Positions 1 to 12,879 of a stretch of DNA of 64,000 nucleotides are shown here, one piece after another. Where the stretch lies: NCBI GenBank assembly GCA_002105175.1, contig MCGE01000041.1:1-64000 (forward strand). Direction: 5' to 3'. The notes under the pieces were generated by a model that was given only the letters and a program-made list of their open reading frames with translations, did no database searches and was not told where the DNA came from. The position numbers and the translations under genes were made by a program. Origin of the DNA: Absidia repens (Eukaryota > Mucoromycota > Mucoromycetes > Mucorales > Cunninghamellaceae). The number at the start of each line of letters is the position of its first letter. Position 1 is the first letter of the stretch.

Positions 1-1558
1 ATCTTCTTTCTTTTGAGCCAAGGCCACATAGACAGCCTTGTCCATCAGTGTCTTGCCATTCATATCTGCCACTGCTCTACTAGCTTCTTCAGGGGTATTG
101 AAGCATACAAAACCAAAACCTTTGGAGTGAGATGTCTATGAGAATAAATAAATAAATTCCACGTTAGTAATATATTTCTAAAGAGGAAAAAAAAACACTG
201 TCATGCATTTATAACCTTTCGCCTTACTTTATCATCCCGCATAACCTTTGCGCTTGTGATGGCACCGTATTTTGCAAAAACGTCCCTGAGTACTTCATCA
301 TTCACGGTTTCCGCCAGATTCTTGACATATAAATTAACACCATGGTATTTGGACGCCTTGTCGTATCGTGAATGGTCATGTTGTTTCCGCAATTCCTCTT
401 CTCGTTCGGATCGTTTCTGGGCACGCGAGACAAACAGCCTTTTCCCAATGTACTCGGTAGCATGCATTTGTGAGACGGCCTTTTCCGCATCTTCGTGTCG
501 TTCAAAATTCACAAATCCAAATCCGCGTGAGTTGCCCTGATCGTCCCGTTGAATCAGCACCGAAGCAATAGGTCCAAAACCACCAAACAATTCCTTGAGC
601 TCCTCTTCCGTGATATCCGTGACCAAATTTTTAACATAAACATTAGTGAATCTTTGTTTGGCTTCTTCAATCCTTTGAATTCTTTCTTGTTTCGGAATAT
701 GATGGCCAACAAATCTATGAACAAATGCAGAGTATTTAATCTTTCATTGCTTGGACATTTCATATTACCATACAGCTCACTTACATTTCTCGGTCGTACA
801 ATGTCATGCCATTGACACAGTTGATAGCACGTTCAGCCGATTCTGGTGTGTCATAATGTATAAATCCATATCCTTTGGACCGCCCTTGTTCGTCAGTCAC
901 AATTTTGCAGTTGGTGATATGTCCATAAAGCGCAAACGTATCCAGAAGAGACTTCGTTGTGATTGAAGGATCCAAATTCTTGATGAAAATGTTGCCAGTG
1001 ATGGTTTTGAGTTTGTTGGGTTCATTTCGTGTCCACAATATCCTGCATTGTTTTCCTTTGATCAGAGCGTAGTTGAGTTGTTGTATAGCTTTTGTTCCTG
1101 TTTACTCAAAAACAAACAAAAGGGTCAAGTGAGATTACTGCTTTTTATGGGAAAGGGAGGAGTCAAGATAAGTTTCATGTATAAAAATAAAACCAAACGG
1201 TGTGGGGCGGAAAGGTATACTTACCATCAGCATCCGAAGCAAATTGGACATATGCATAGCCCAGGCTTTTGTTAGTGATAGCGTCTCTACAAAGGCGAAT
1301 AGATTCCACAGGGCCGATGTTGCCAAATACTTTCATGAGTGTAGATTCATCGACAGAAGGATCAAGTTCACCGACATAAAGAGAGGATGACTGATTGTAG
1401 GTTGAGCCGGAAGATCGTCGTCGTTGTTGAGATTGATATGTAGCCTGACGACTTTGTTCTGCTGCGATATCGTTCTGCTGTTTGGACGTTAATCCTCGTG
1501 GTCCCAAAGATTCTGAAGTAGATAGTTGTTGAGTAGAAGGTGAAGGAGGGCCTGCCAT
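1..1558 (-). CDS. PAB1: Polyadenylate-binding protein, cytoplasmic/nuclear (PABP), 3' part outside the window
   Basis: This protein binds mRNA poly(A) tails in the cytoplasm and promotes translation and mRNA stability. Five exons can be joined in frame: 1558-1225, 1097-785, 714-228 and 135-1, with the last one continuing past the left edge. Four RRM domains follow one another. RRM1 begins [11 protein letters not shown]2 has GNIFIKNLD with RNP1-like [11 protein letters not shown]3 has NVYVKNL with RGFGFVNF, and RRM4 has NLYVKNL with KGFGFVCF. This spacing and order is the signature of PABP. The start is the ATG of MAGPPSPS, which precedes a short S/Q-rich leader; an in-frame ATG three codons upstream is less likely. 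The proline-rich linker and C-terminal MLLE domain are not in the window. All introns are GT-AG. Correction to the exon count: four exons are visible here. Confidence 0.95.
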
Positions 1559-2059
1559 GAATATCAATAAAAGTTGAAGAAGAAAAGAAGTAGAAGAAGA
1601 AGAAAAAAAAGAAGACTATTGAATTGTTTATTCGTCTGTGACTTTCGCCACTGTTTAATGATAAAACTGGTCGATGTTTTGAAACACCGTAGATGTATAT
1701 ATAAAAAAAACTAAATCATCTAATATAACTAAAATAACACCAATGATCTGTGGGGGCACACTACCAGAGATGAATTCTATACGCCATAAGAGGTATAATT
1801 GTCAGTTGTTGGCTTGCTTTAAGGAAACAAGGTATGTAAGATCAATCGCTCCACTGGTCTAAAATTTTCGTGCCGCTCATTTTGCAAAGTCCGCATAAAG
1901 TAAAAAAGAAAAAAAATCATTCACCATCAAAATAAACTATGTCTGTGCAAAGCATAGATATTTTATTCATCAATCAGTAAATTATAATATAGTTCCAATC
2001 TGTCACTACAATGGCTTGTTTCTTCTGGTGCATCGTTCCATCTACTAGAGTTGAAAAGC

Positions 2060-2095
<36 letters not shown>

Positions 2096-2139
2096 TCAAA
2101 AACTTAGAGCACCAGTTCCTTTCTATATACAGCTCGAGG
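1559..2139. other. Spacer upstream of PABP and downstream of the Kar5-like gene
   Basis: This stretch holds the PABP 5' flank, a purine-rich AAGAAGAAG run just upstream of the start, and a run of 33 consecutive A at 2061-2093 near the end of the neighbouring gene. I see no coding pattern. An open frame across the A-run would read as poly-F and is an artefact. Confidence 0.6.
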
Positions 2140-4217
2140 TTACCTTGCCCCTTTTGATAGTACGGGTGGCATTGTAGGATTGAATGAGAATAAAAAGGGG
2201 TAATACTGCCGGTGGAATTCAACCAAGAGTTTAGTCATCTGTGCTTGTAATAAAAAAAAAAGTTGATTAATAATCCCAATCTCCGTAATATATATATCCA
2301 GATATAATAATGTTCAAAGTGACTTACCAGGAGTAGACATACCATAATTGATGGCCAATGACAAGTAGATCGGACGTAATAGCCTAAGAACGTAAGGTGA
2401 AAATCCAAAAATATTGGTTGCTTTCGGTAGACCATTATAGATGTTAGTTACTCAGTTACCTAGAGCCAACACTTTTCCCAAAGTACACCATGGATAAGAC
2501 AAAAAGAAATGACATGATACCAATAAACCGATTAGTGCAAATAAGTGGGTATCTACAATAAAAAATTAGGCATGGTGAAATAAAGTATAATTATGTTCAC
2601 TTACCGTCGTGCCAAAAGACCAAGATTAAACGGAAGATTTGCCGTACAGGTTTTACAGCGGTTGAGATAATGGCGTGAATATCCAATATATCTTCTTGTA
2701 GCAGTTGTATATGGCTTTCAGTCAAATTGACAAGGTTGGAAAAACTTTGATTTGCAAGATCAATAGATTGCTGCCATTGTTGGACCGTCTGATATTGTAA
2801 TTCCTGCCATATAGAAAAATAAAATTAGTACGTGCTATTCGATATACATAAAGTGTTACCTGCTCATGATGATACATGGTCAATGTCTGGTTTTGCCATA
2901 ATAATATTTCATCCATTTTTGTATATATCAAATTAAGGCCATGGTCAACTGCCTGAAAAGCCTGGCACAGAAATTATGAATTTAATCAAGTCAATGTTAG
3001 TAGATCAATTATGGTGGTACCAATCACATATACTTACAATGTTCCATTTGCGCACGTTTTCATCAAAGTAACGTTGACTTAAATCCACTGATGATCGTTG
3101 AATAGAATGAACATCGATAGTCGTTTGTTTGACTTGTTTTATTATGGTGACTAAATCCAATAGTTCGTTCGTCGAAGTTTTCTTGACATTAAAAAAAAAA
3201 AAAGACGGGAAGCGGGGTTAAACTATTGTCGCATGTCATTTTTAATGATTAAATACCTACCTACCTGTAAACTTGCAAATTCATCCCATAAATCAGATTG
3301 CTGTAGTCGAATGATATTCAAAAGTTTCATTTCTTGCTGCCTCCAAGTATGAAGATCTCGTTGCTGCTGCTGAAGCATATCATAGTGTCTGGATTGATAG
3401 TATGTCATATTTTGTTGTGCTTCTAGTAATAGTTCTAAAATATGCCGATCAGTTTCCTTTTGATACCTGATGGCATGTAATATGCAAAAAATCAATTTAC
3501 CTTTCTCTAGCGGATAACGGATAGCAAAGCATATTGTAACTACATCGCGATAATAACCTGCCAAAAAAAAAAAAAAAAAAAAAAAAGAGTGTCATTTTTG
3601 CTAGTTTATCTTTTGTCCAAGGCTAATGATTGGCTTACCGCTATAAGTGGTCCATGTTTGAGGAGCAGTTGCCAGTTTTTTTATACAAGCCGGCAGATGA
3701 TTAGACGGATGATCTGACTGACATTCTACTGGCACGCTTATTTGCGCAGTTGCCAATTCACATAATGTCAACATGAGGGCATCTAAATTCATATGAAAAT
3801 AGGTTAGTATTCTTCAAAGTCAATAAATTTTCATTCATCTTGTCATCTTGCATTTTATTTGTGAGATTTCATCAGATACGAGTTGCTGGCAGCCATCTTT
3901 AATAGACAATGTTGAGTTTTGAAAGCAGTCCCTTTGATTCGATTGTAACCCATTCAAAATATCTATAGTATCAAGTGAAGTGAGTATCTGTCTTTGTTTT
4001 CATGCATGGTATTACCTAAACCGCGATCAACTATTTGTTGGCTCATTTCATTGGAGATTTGTGTAACTGGCATTGATTCCTTTTTTTTTGTATAAACTGG
4101 CATTGATTCCATTGAAAAGAGGAACGACGCACTTCCCATGTTAAGTGCCACTACATTTTGTTGTATCAATAATAAAACCACTATCCAAAATACTCCTGGC
4201 TTCATGTCCAATCGCAT
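2140..4217 (-). CDS. Kar5/Tht1-like nuclear fusion (karyogamy) protein
   Basis: The Kar5/Tht1/Brambleberry family acts at the nuclear envelope/ER in the fusion of nuclei after mating. Ten exons join in frame to about 480 residues (Kar5 is about 500): 4217-4016, 3962-3852, 3782-3639, 3557-3265, 3181-3038, 2961-2860, 2803-2605, 2552-2460, 2383-2328, 2238-2140. The N-terminus has a signal peptide (FWIVVLLLIQQNVVAL). It is followed by the family's cysteine module: DCFQ..., GCQQL, then YALMLTLCELATA, VPVECQS, ACIKKL, TWTTYSG and VTICFAIRYP. A long Q-rich coiled-coil-like region follows, then hydrophobic segments near the C-terminus (LFALIGLLVSCHFFL). The intron at 3783-3851 has a GC donor (see findings). 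The last two exons are less certain because the tail is poorly conserved. The family call rests on the cysteine pattern and topology. Confidence 0.8.
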
Positions 4218-4687
4218 AATGATTTAAATAATAATAAAAAAGAAAGAGAGAAAAAAAAACCAGGTCTCACAGGCGGGATTTAAAATCTTTGGAGAGGAAA
4301 AACATGATTGTTCGTACGACAAGTGGTGCAGTTGTGACCAACAACCAAGGTGGCAAGCAATGAACCTTTCTCTTTCCCCCTTTTTACTTGTTTAGATCGT
4401 CATTGTCTTCCCTCCTCCTGAAGTAAAAAGTGATTAAAAGGGGAAAATGAGGAGGGGGAGGAGAAGAGTTTTCAACCCTCAAGGTTAAGCAAATTACAAA
4501 TATAATGATCATCAGGAGGTGTTACGCGTAAAAAATCTGAACTGCTATTGGAATTCTAGCCAATCAAATTAAATTAATCTAAATTCAAGGAGGGGAATTT
4601 CTTTAAAAAAGGCATCACTGGCTGAGCCAGAAATTGCTATTATATTCCCTTTCTTTCTTTTTTCTTTCTCTCTATTTTTCTTTTTTA
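4218..4687. promoter_or_regulatory. Divergent promoter region between the Kar5-like gene and the NQR-repeat gene
   Basis: The spacer is about 470 bp between divergent starts. It contains GCGGGATTTAAA at 4273-4284, 56 bp upstream of the Kar5-like start. A near-palindromic TTACGCGTAA sits at 4522-4531, with an ACGCGT core identical to the yeast MCB (MBF-binding) box. CCAATCA lies near 4560. The motifs are seen directly; regulatory use is inference. Confidence 0.4.
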
Positions 4688-6569
4688 ATGGCCACCCTAC
4701 AAAAACTAAAACCAAAACCAAAACCAAAGCGTGCTTCTAGTGAGGTAGTGAATAGAATAATCATAGTTCAATTTAAACTACATACTGACTTTTTTCTATT
4801 TTCTTTTTCGTCTCCCTACTGTAGACTATTACGGAAGATTCATACAGGCCCAACGATGAACAAGTAGCAACAACAGCGACGCTCACTGGTGACACCAACG
4901 AACTAGAACAACTTATGTTAGAACCAGTTAGTTATGACCATCTCTGTACAACCACTACCTCCAAACAAGATGAACTTTCACCTGAACTCGTACAATCCTT
5001 ACAATCGATAAAACAAGTCTCTCTCGTCGCTCTCGATTCGCTCCTCCGGCAAATGGTCAACACTATTCCTTCAACGAAGTTTGAACGACGTTTATCTGAT
5101 TCGTCTGTGCACGAACAAAGCGGTCATTATTCTTTATTAAACTCTATCGTCCAAAGCACCAATTGTTTGTCCTCAGCACCTTCTCAACCCCACCAAATGA
5201 AACGAAGTGACTCTACACCTGCCGTCGCCACTCTTTCCATTGTTCAACAAGTCTTGACATCACATCAAACATGGCTTCTGGATTCATCAACCGACTACAA
5301 CATGTGCTGTTCTCTGGCGGCTCTTCTTCACCATTTGTACCGTATTTTAGAATTAGGCCAGCTTTCGGAGTCATCTTCCACCGACGAGAACGATGATATC
5401 AACAATGAGCACCTTCAACCTATATCACCTATATCACCTACTTCCAGTATTTACTCTCAACTTCGCGAAAGCATGTCAACATTCCAAAAAGAAAAAGCGA
5501 TTGGCTCCAAGATGATCAACACTAGCAAAGGCCAACAAGACGACAGTGAAGACGAAATGACGATTCTCTGGGATGAACTGGATCAGCTGATGAATTCTAT
5601 TACCTGTTTGGCACAAGAACGACCTAGTGTTGAATCTGCTCCTCCTGCATACTCTGATATTGTGACACCATCCCTGGGTACCTCCTCTGCTGCCGCCACC
5701 CTTGATATCAAGTCATTACCAGAAAAAAAGGATGTAACGCCTTCTTCCAATACACCCCCTGGTTACTCCCATCGTCAAAATGAAAAGGCAGCTTATGATC
5801 TGGACCAACTCCTCTCTGCTATTGACCAACTTTCCACTGTGTCTCCTCGACTCAACAACCAACGTGTGGATATGACTGAACGTCAAGCAAAAGAACTGGC
5901 GGCTGCAACTGTCGGACGCACCATTGAACGACTGTCACGGGGCCGTTTGGAGGAACAGCGTGCGTCCTTGTCTACTGATTATACCAAAATTGAAATGCTT
6001 CAAGGACTGATGAATCAAATACAGCGTTCTTCTTTACGGACTTTGGACAATCAACGTGTCAGTATGAACTCTCGACTCAAGAAGAAAATGAATGCCGCCA
6101 CCATCAATGGAATATTGGATCGCAATGATCGTGGGAGATTGGCCAGTCAGGTAAATCAATGTCATCATCGTCCTCATCATCATCATCCCGCTGATTGTTA
6201 CTATTTATTTATTAGGATTGGACATCTCCAGAACAACAAATGATTGACGATATGACAACAATGACCGACATGTTAACCAAAGTGATGAATCGACCCAAAT
6301 ATAACCAACAGCGATACTCTCTCTCTGCATTGAAAGAACGGGAATTCTTTTTCAATCATCTCTTACAAAAAGTGGACCGTATGGAAGGCAGACGCATGAG
6401 CAATCAAGATGCTGAATGGACACATACCAAAGCGAAATCAAGCAAATCTGATATGGAAGATGAATTGGGTTACCTTTTTGACAATATTCACCGATCGAAA
6501 TCACAGTTGGATAATCAACGTGCAACTTTTTCTACTTCGCCCTTGATTCTTTCCACTGCCTCAACATGA
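4688..6569 (+). CDS. Unrecognised protein with repeated LxNQRxxM motifs
   Basis: I do not recognise a named family. Three exons (4688-4744, 4825-6150, 6216-6569) join exactly in frame to about 578 residues. The short first exon encodes a basic lysine/proline leader (KLKPKPKPKR). The N-terminal half is S/T/P-rich and acidic with few fixed features, and contains PPAYSD and PPGYSH (PPxY-like) elements. The C-terminal half carries four degenerate units. Each has a helical LxxLxxxI stretch, then LNNQRVDM, LDNQRVSM, RMSNQDAE or LDNQRATF; the first two are also followed by basic, alanine-rich ...AAT...I.R..RGRL. There is no signal peptide or membrane span. The unit pattern suggests a repeated helical hairpin, possibly for protein binding. 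AATAAA lies 150 bp downstream. Confidence 0.75.
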
Positions 6570-6719
6570 TCCATATTCAACTCCTTCCTCCATTGTCTTC
6601 TCATATCTTATTATCTAGTATATTTATACCCTATCCTCTATTAGTTTTTACCATTGTTGTTTATATAACGCTTTTGTTTATATCATTTTTAGTATCATTT
6701 TTTTTATGCCATAGAACTC

Positions 6720-6725
6720 AATAAA
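6720..6725 (+). terminator. Poly(A) signal AATAAA after the NQR-repeat gene
   Basis: A canonical AATAAA hexamer lies 151 bp after the stop codon at 6569, in AT-rich 3' sequence. It is the first good match downstream on this strand. Confidence 0.4.
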
Positions 6726-7689
6726 GAAAAGGATGAATTGGCTTGCTGATTCCCCTATCTCTACCTTTTATAAACATTTATATTAAAAGTTGAAACATGT
6801 TCACCAGAAGGCTAGGCACAAGGGCTTGTAATACTAACAATTGTTTTTTGGTCGGGGGGGGGGAGGGTATTGTTAAGTGTACGGTAATGCTGAATAACAA
6901 ATACCCAAGCATTACTCTGGAAACAAAAGATTGAAATATCAACTCATGATGGATAAAAGTATATCAACAAGAGCCCTCTTTTTTTTCGGTCTGCCTATAT
7001 CCCTTCCAGTCTGCTCTTCCTTATCTACGATATCCAAGGATACCTCTTTTCCCATCCCCACTACTACCACTCTTTTTGCGCTACTTTACTTTGTCCTTAT
7101 TTATTGATGACTTCGCTCTAGTTTAGTATTATATTTGAACCAAAAATTTATATTATTTGCCTTCTACGTTTTGTGTCTAATTGGACTATATACGGTACAT
7201 ATATATTGGATACTTTATACTCACCGATCTTTGGGCTTCCAAATAAAAAAAAAATAAAAAAAAAAAAGTTTTCTTGAGTATGAAGGGAGATAGAAGGCAA
7301 GCGAGGGAGAGTGAGGAAGGTTGTTGAAGTGTAGTTTTCGATGGATTTAGACACCCCGCCTTCTTACAACTGGTAAGCGGTCCTTCGCGGCTCCGTTGGC
7401 TTCTTCTGGGTAGCTTTTTTATTATTATTTTTATATGCATAAAAGTAATCAAATCAATATAATAACACGCAGAATAATATACAATATCATCAGTCCTGTG
7501 GAGGTGATGTCGGCGATCTGGTCTAGGTTGACTTATACGAACGGTAAAGAAGGAATAAGACTGCATTTTATATTAAGTGATCTAGAGCTTTCAACCAGTC
7601 GCTAGGCCAGTGATAGATGGGGCATGAATGTGGCTATTTTTAATACTGAGCGAAGGGGAAAATAATCATCGTGAATGAATTAGAGAGCA

Positions 7690-8390
7690 AGTGTTTCAGT
7701 GGAACATTCACAAAACAGTGTAATTGTTCACTATATAATAGTCAGAGGATAGCCCATAAAAAGGAATATTTTATTGAAATACATTGATAGATATTAAAAC
7801 TAAAGTCAAGGGGTTCATTGTGACAAGGGATCTAATGGAAGGATCTAATGAAGGGAACATGTGGGAGAATAGCGTGAGATTTGAAGAATGGTCAAAACTA
7901 ATCTAAAAGGACTGCTGTATATTGGGATCTAATAAAATGTACAAGGCATGACACACCTGCTATTAAATTATAACGACGGTTAACACTAATCCAAAGTGGC
8001 GATGGTAGAAAGGGATCTATTGTAAAGACAGGAAAATTGCTAATGGGTGATTTTCCTTTGAGGTTTGTAAAAAAAAGAAAAAAAAATTCAGATATAGGTT
8101 TAAACAATGTACAAACTAATACTAAACTAAGCTAATGGAGTCTTCGAAATGCCAACCAAAGGTGGACCAAATCTTGAATCCAAAATGAAAGGGGTTTCCC
8201 ATGCATCTTGTAATCCCTGTTCGGAAACCACTTCTAAACTAGTCCTAACACTAATCTAAGATCACAGCAATCTCATAGACATTAAAATCGTGGTGAAAAA
8301 ACGAAATAAAAAAGAAAAAGAAAGAAAGAGTGCATAGAGAAAATAACTACCACGTCGACGGAATTTGAATTATTTTTCCCCATTTGTGTA
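7690..8390 (+). repeat. Dispersed noncoding repeat, copy 1 (forward)
   Basis: This copy starts near GTGTTTCAGTGG, followed by ACATTCACAAAACAGT. It has the ATATTTTATTGAA block and several GGATCTA blocks, then the core TTGAATCCAAAATGAAAGG with CATGCATCTTGTAATCCCT and CTAAACTAGTCCTAACACTA, an A/G-rich run, and ends near CACGTCGACGGAATTTGAA. The same blocks recur in the same order at about 12.4, 24.6, 36.7 and 52.2 kb and inverted at about 12.9 and 58.7 kb. No terminal inverted repeat is obvious. Confidence 0.75.
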
Positions 8391-8882
8391 ACTATATACT
8401 TTTTTCTGGTGAATATCAATAAGGAAACCCCTGGTTTTTACAACAGCATAAAACATCATCAAAATGGTAGTGTTATTCTCATGACAGTAGCCAGAAGCGT
8501 GATTTATTCTTCTCTTTATGCCTTTTCAAACAAGAAAGAGCAATTGGATCTAGTTTGTTACTCATCAACAACTAATGCGGTCTAAGGAAACAGCCTTGCT
8601 TGTACCGCAGTATCCGTCCGCATCTCTACATCAGTATTAAATAATAAAATGCACCTAACTCTTCCACGCAAACTATAATAGAAAAATCACTAGAAGTCCT
8701 TCAACCCAATGAGTATGAGTAAATGATGAATATTTTTATTGTATGATGATATATATGACAAATACAATTGATCAACGTCTAAATGAAGAGAATAAAATGT
8801 AATAAAAGTATGTATGTGGAGGCGGCGTGTGGAAGGGACAAGATGATACAAGGCAAGGTAAAAATAAAATAATACTAAAAAA

Positions 8883-9832
8883 CTAAAAGAGACCCAATTT
8901 GGAGTTTCCAGCTTGCATTCTAGGGGCGATATAGGTATTCAGAAAGGTAAACAGTGATTCCCGACCAGAGAGTTGTTCCATGAGATTGTAGTTTCCTTTT
9001 GTGGTGTCTGTATCAATCACTACCAATTCTAATTGATCCATCTTCAAAGCTCCTTGTTCAGCTAATGCCACTAAACGTTGAGGTGTTCCGACAGCAATGT
9101 GAATAGGTGTTGTTGTCAATAGCTCAATTTGTTCTTGCATCTTGATGTGCTTGGCAAACAGTTTGGCGATTCTTGCCATATCAGCAAATGATTGAAGACC
9201 CCTACACAAAAAAATAAAAAAAAATTGTAAGGCAGAAGGAAACGACTGAAAAATGTTATATATTATCATTACCTAGAAAGATCGGCAGCTCGTATCGCAG
9301 AATGAGTGGCCACTATGACAAGAGGAGAACCAAAACCAACAGGCTTCTTTGTCAACTTCTTGTGTCTCATAACGGCAAATTTGATGTAACTTGGTAGCTC
9401 TTCCATTGTGTGATCTTGTTTGAATTTGGAGTTGTCCACCAAGGCTTCGGAGGTCATGGGTGTTGTTTCCAGAGCGGTCAAAGACGGCAATGCTTGCTTT
9501 AAACGATCAGAAAGGTACTCGGCTTGTACGGTAGGTGATTCGGTCCAGATCTTCAAGCCGTGGAAAGGATCTTTCGACTTTTTCTTCTTGTTGTTTTTCT
9601 TCTTCTTTGGTGCGGCAGAGGAAGTATTGCTATCGTTATTATTGTTGTCTTCGCCATCTACCATTTTGCGCTTTGTTGCTGTTACGTTGGAAACGGGTTT
9701 GATCGTGCCTTCATCGTCAACATCGTTGGTATCAGAGTATACTTCTTCTTCAATAAAATCATCTTCAAAATCATCAGCTGATACAGCTTTAGTCTTCTTT
9801 TGTATAGTTTCAGTGCTGTTTGAGGGAGCCAT
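8883..9832 (-). CDS. CMS1: Cms1-like pre-ribosome-associated protein
   Basis: Cms1 (human CMSS1) is a nucleolar protein of the 90S pre-ribosome/U3 processome. Two exons (9832-9273, 9201-8883) join with the split codon AG|G to give about 292 residues, close to yeast Cms1. The N-terminus is acidic (DDFEDDFIEEE), followed by a lysine tract (KKKKNNKKKKSK) that is a plausible nucleolar localisation signal. The conserved half follows: SPLVIVATHSAIRAADLSR, then FAKHIKMQEQ, and IHIAVGTPQRL. This resembles a degenerate DEAD-box helicase fold without intact motor motifs. The reading ends KLGLF. The motifs are read directly; the role is from family knowledge. Confidence 0.88.
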
Positions 9833-9854
9833 ATAATCAGATTAAAGCAAAATG

Positions 9855-9889
<35 letters not shown>

Positions 9890-10141
9890 AGGAAGCGGAA
9901 AAAATTCAACTGAAGCAAAAAGAAAAAAAATGCCCAGCAGTCACCAGCTGTCAATTTTATATTTCAAGCCTCACCGGCGCCCACCGCAATACCATTGATG
10001 ATATTGATGATGATGATCAATAAAAATGGTTCAACTTTTTAATTTTTCAAGACAAAAAAAAAGGGTGCAATAAATAATAAATGATATAAATAAATAAGAG
10101 TAAGATGCAAATGATGAAGTGTAAAAAAAAAAAGTATAATT
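9833..10141. other. Short spacer between Cms1 and DAHP synthase genes
   Basis: About 300 bp holding an ATT/AAT trinucleotide run near 9855-9880, A tracts, and a GATGATGAT run near 10000. It is the 5' flank of the Cms1 gene and the 3' flank of the DAHP synthase gene, which point the same way. No gene is seen. Confidence 0.5.
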
Positions 10142-11433
<1,292 letters not shown>

Positions 11434-11502
11434 CTTGTAGTCTGTCAGGAAGAAAAAGCAAAATAAAAAAAATATTTTTTTTTTTTTTTTTTTTTTTTTG
11501 GC

Positions 11503-11514
11503 TTTGGCGGGAAA
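11503..11514 (-). promoter_or_regulatory. E2F-like site TTTCCCGCCAAA upstream of DAHP synthase
   Basis: Read on the gene strand the site is TTTCCCGCCAAA, 70 bp upstream of the chosen start. It matches the classical E2F/DP consensus (TTTSSCGC). It shares its CCCGC core with the element found near four other starts in this window. It lies next to a long T/A run. Confidence 0.35.
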
Positions 11515-12359
11515 GCAGTCTCTTCTGTAAACTGATTCAGAAACCGATGGTCACGGCCAGATTAGGAACCCCCCACTGGGTAAAGGACGGGGGATCACAG
11601 GCTTCCTATGTCAAATATGCTTCCTTTCAAGCTATTAGATGACAAAGCCAATCATATCATACTACATTAAGTATTATACATCACGATACAATAAAAAAAA
11701 ATTGATATGACTGCTACAAGTTTCCGTGTAGGAACCAATTGGAGTAACTGACTTCACACCAAGTCGTTTATGTTTAAAAAAAAAAAAGAGGTTGTACCTG
11801 TACTGTAAAACCATCATACAATAAACACTTTCCAATACTGTTCAATCATGCGCTCCTCCCGTTTTTTATTAAGGCAGTACTCTTTCCTCACACGCATCCC
11901 TTTTTATCCAGACATAGTACCATATTGCATCTTCCAGTGTAATACAGTAAGCATATTATCTCATTTTTTGGAGTATGAACTTGAAATAATACTGTATATG
12001 GTTTATGCATACGCTATGAATGACTGCACTTTATAGCAGTATGGTACAGACACTTTATAATGTACCAAACCTTAAATGGGGTACGATTTTTTATTTCAAA
12101 TGCCGATGCCTGACTTTTTTTTAGAGCATTGCTGTCAGATACTTCCCTGAAATTTCTAAAGAAAAAGCTATTTAGAATACAGTGAATTAGTGTAGTGTAG
12201 TATAGTGTAGTATAATGTAGTTTAGTATCGATTGTTATTTTTAATGACAAGCAAGAATATTTGAACTTGAATATGACCTGTATTTCAAAGTGGTAGTAAG
12301 AAACACGTAAAGGGGGCCCGGTTGATGTGTAATATACGTTTGATCTAGGGCTCAACATG

Positions 12360-12720
12360 GATTTGGATCAGTGGTTAAAAATAAAAAGATATATTTTATT
12401 GAAGTACATACTGTAGAACGGGGGGGGGAAACGTTATTATAAGTAAGAATGTATATAGAGGTCTACTGGTGGAGACATCTACAGCAATCATATGAGAGAG
12501 GCTAATGGTGCTAACGGTAAAAATACTAGACATAAATTATTCAAATGCAAAGTTAAACTAATACGACAAACACTAGCTAAACTAGTGACAGTTTCATGAC
12601 ACTCATCTCTAAGCTGAATGTCCTAATCTAATGGCAGGTTCAAATCCCAGATCAAAAATGAAAGGGGTTCTCTATGCATATTTGGGTTGCATTTTTCAAT
12701 GCCCCCGATTCACATTCTAG
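12360..12720 (+). repeat. Dispersed noncoding repeat, copy 2 (forward, diverged)
   Basis: It starts with ATATTTTATTGAAGTACATA and includes the core near 12637-12690 (CAAATCCCAGATCAAAAATGAAAGG, here cited only by its blocks AAAATGAAAGGGG and CTATGCATATT). It is more diverged than the copies at 7.7 and 52.2 kb. It lacks the CACGTGG-type end. Confidence 0.55.
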
Positions 12721-12879
12721 CAATATCCAATATGCCCAATACTTCATTGAGGATCGATATTTTTATTGAACACTTATGGGCCAAAAACTAATTCATGGTT
12801 TTTTAAATGTCCGCACGACTTTTTTGATCTTCTAGGTATGCTGATTTATTTATTTATTTTCGCACTCTTCATTATTAGA

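Larger units (their letters stand above)
6570..8882. other. 2.3 kb gene-free stretch with one dispersed-repeat copy
   Basis: After the 3' flank of the preceding gene there is a G-run (about 9 G at 6855-6863) and AT-rich simple sequence. From about 7690 to 8390 there is a copy of the dispersed repeat described separately. Small open frames here (for example 7186-7566 on the minus strand) are low-complexity, lack family motifs, and sit among A/T tracts. I see no RNA gene. Confidence 0.6.

Noticed and set aside
7186..7566. 126-codon minus-strand open frame in the 6.6-8.9 kb gap
   Set aside because: Low-complexity (F/I/K-rich) reading across A tracts, no domain, no splice context.
9420..9836. 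138-codon plus-strand open frame opposite Cms1
   Set aside because: An antisense shadow: its S/F-rich runs are the complement of the acidic and lysine tracts of Cms1.
12637..12648. tRNA gene, suggested by a B-box-like GGTTCAAATCCC
   Set aside because: No cloverleaf can be drawn around it: no acceptor stem pairing, no A-box at the right distance. Kept only as a hint on repeat origin.
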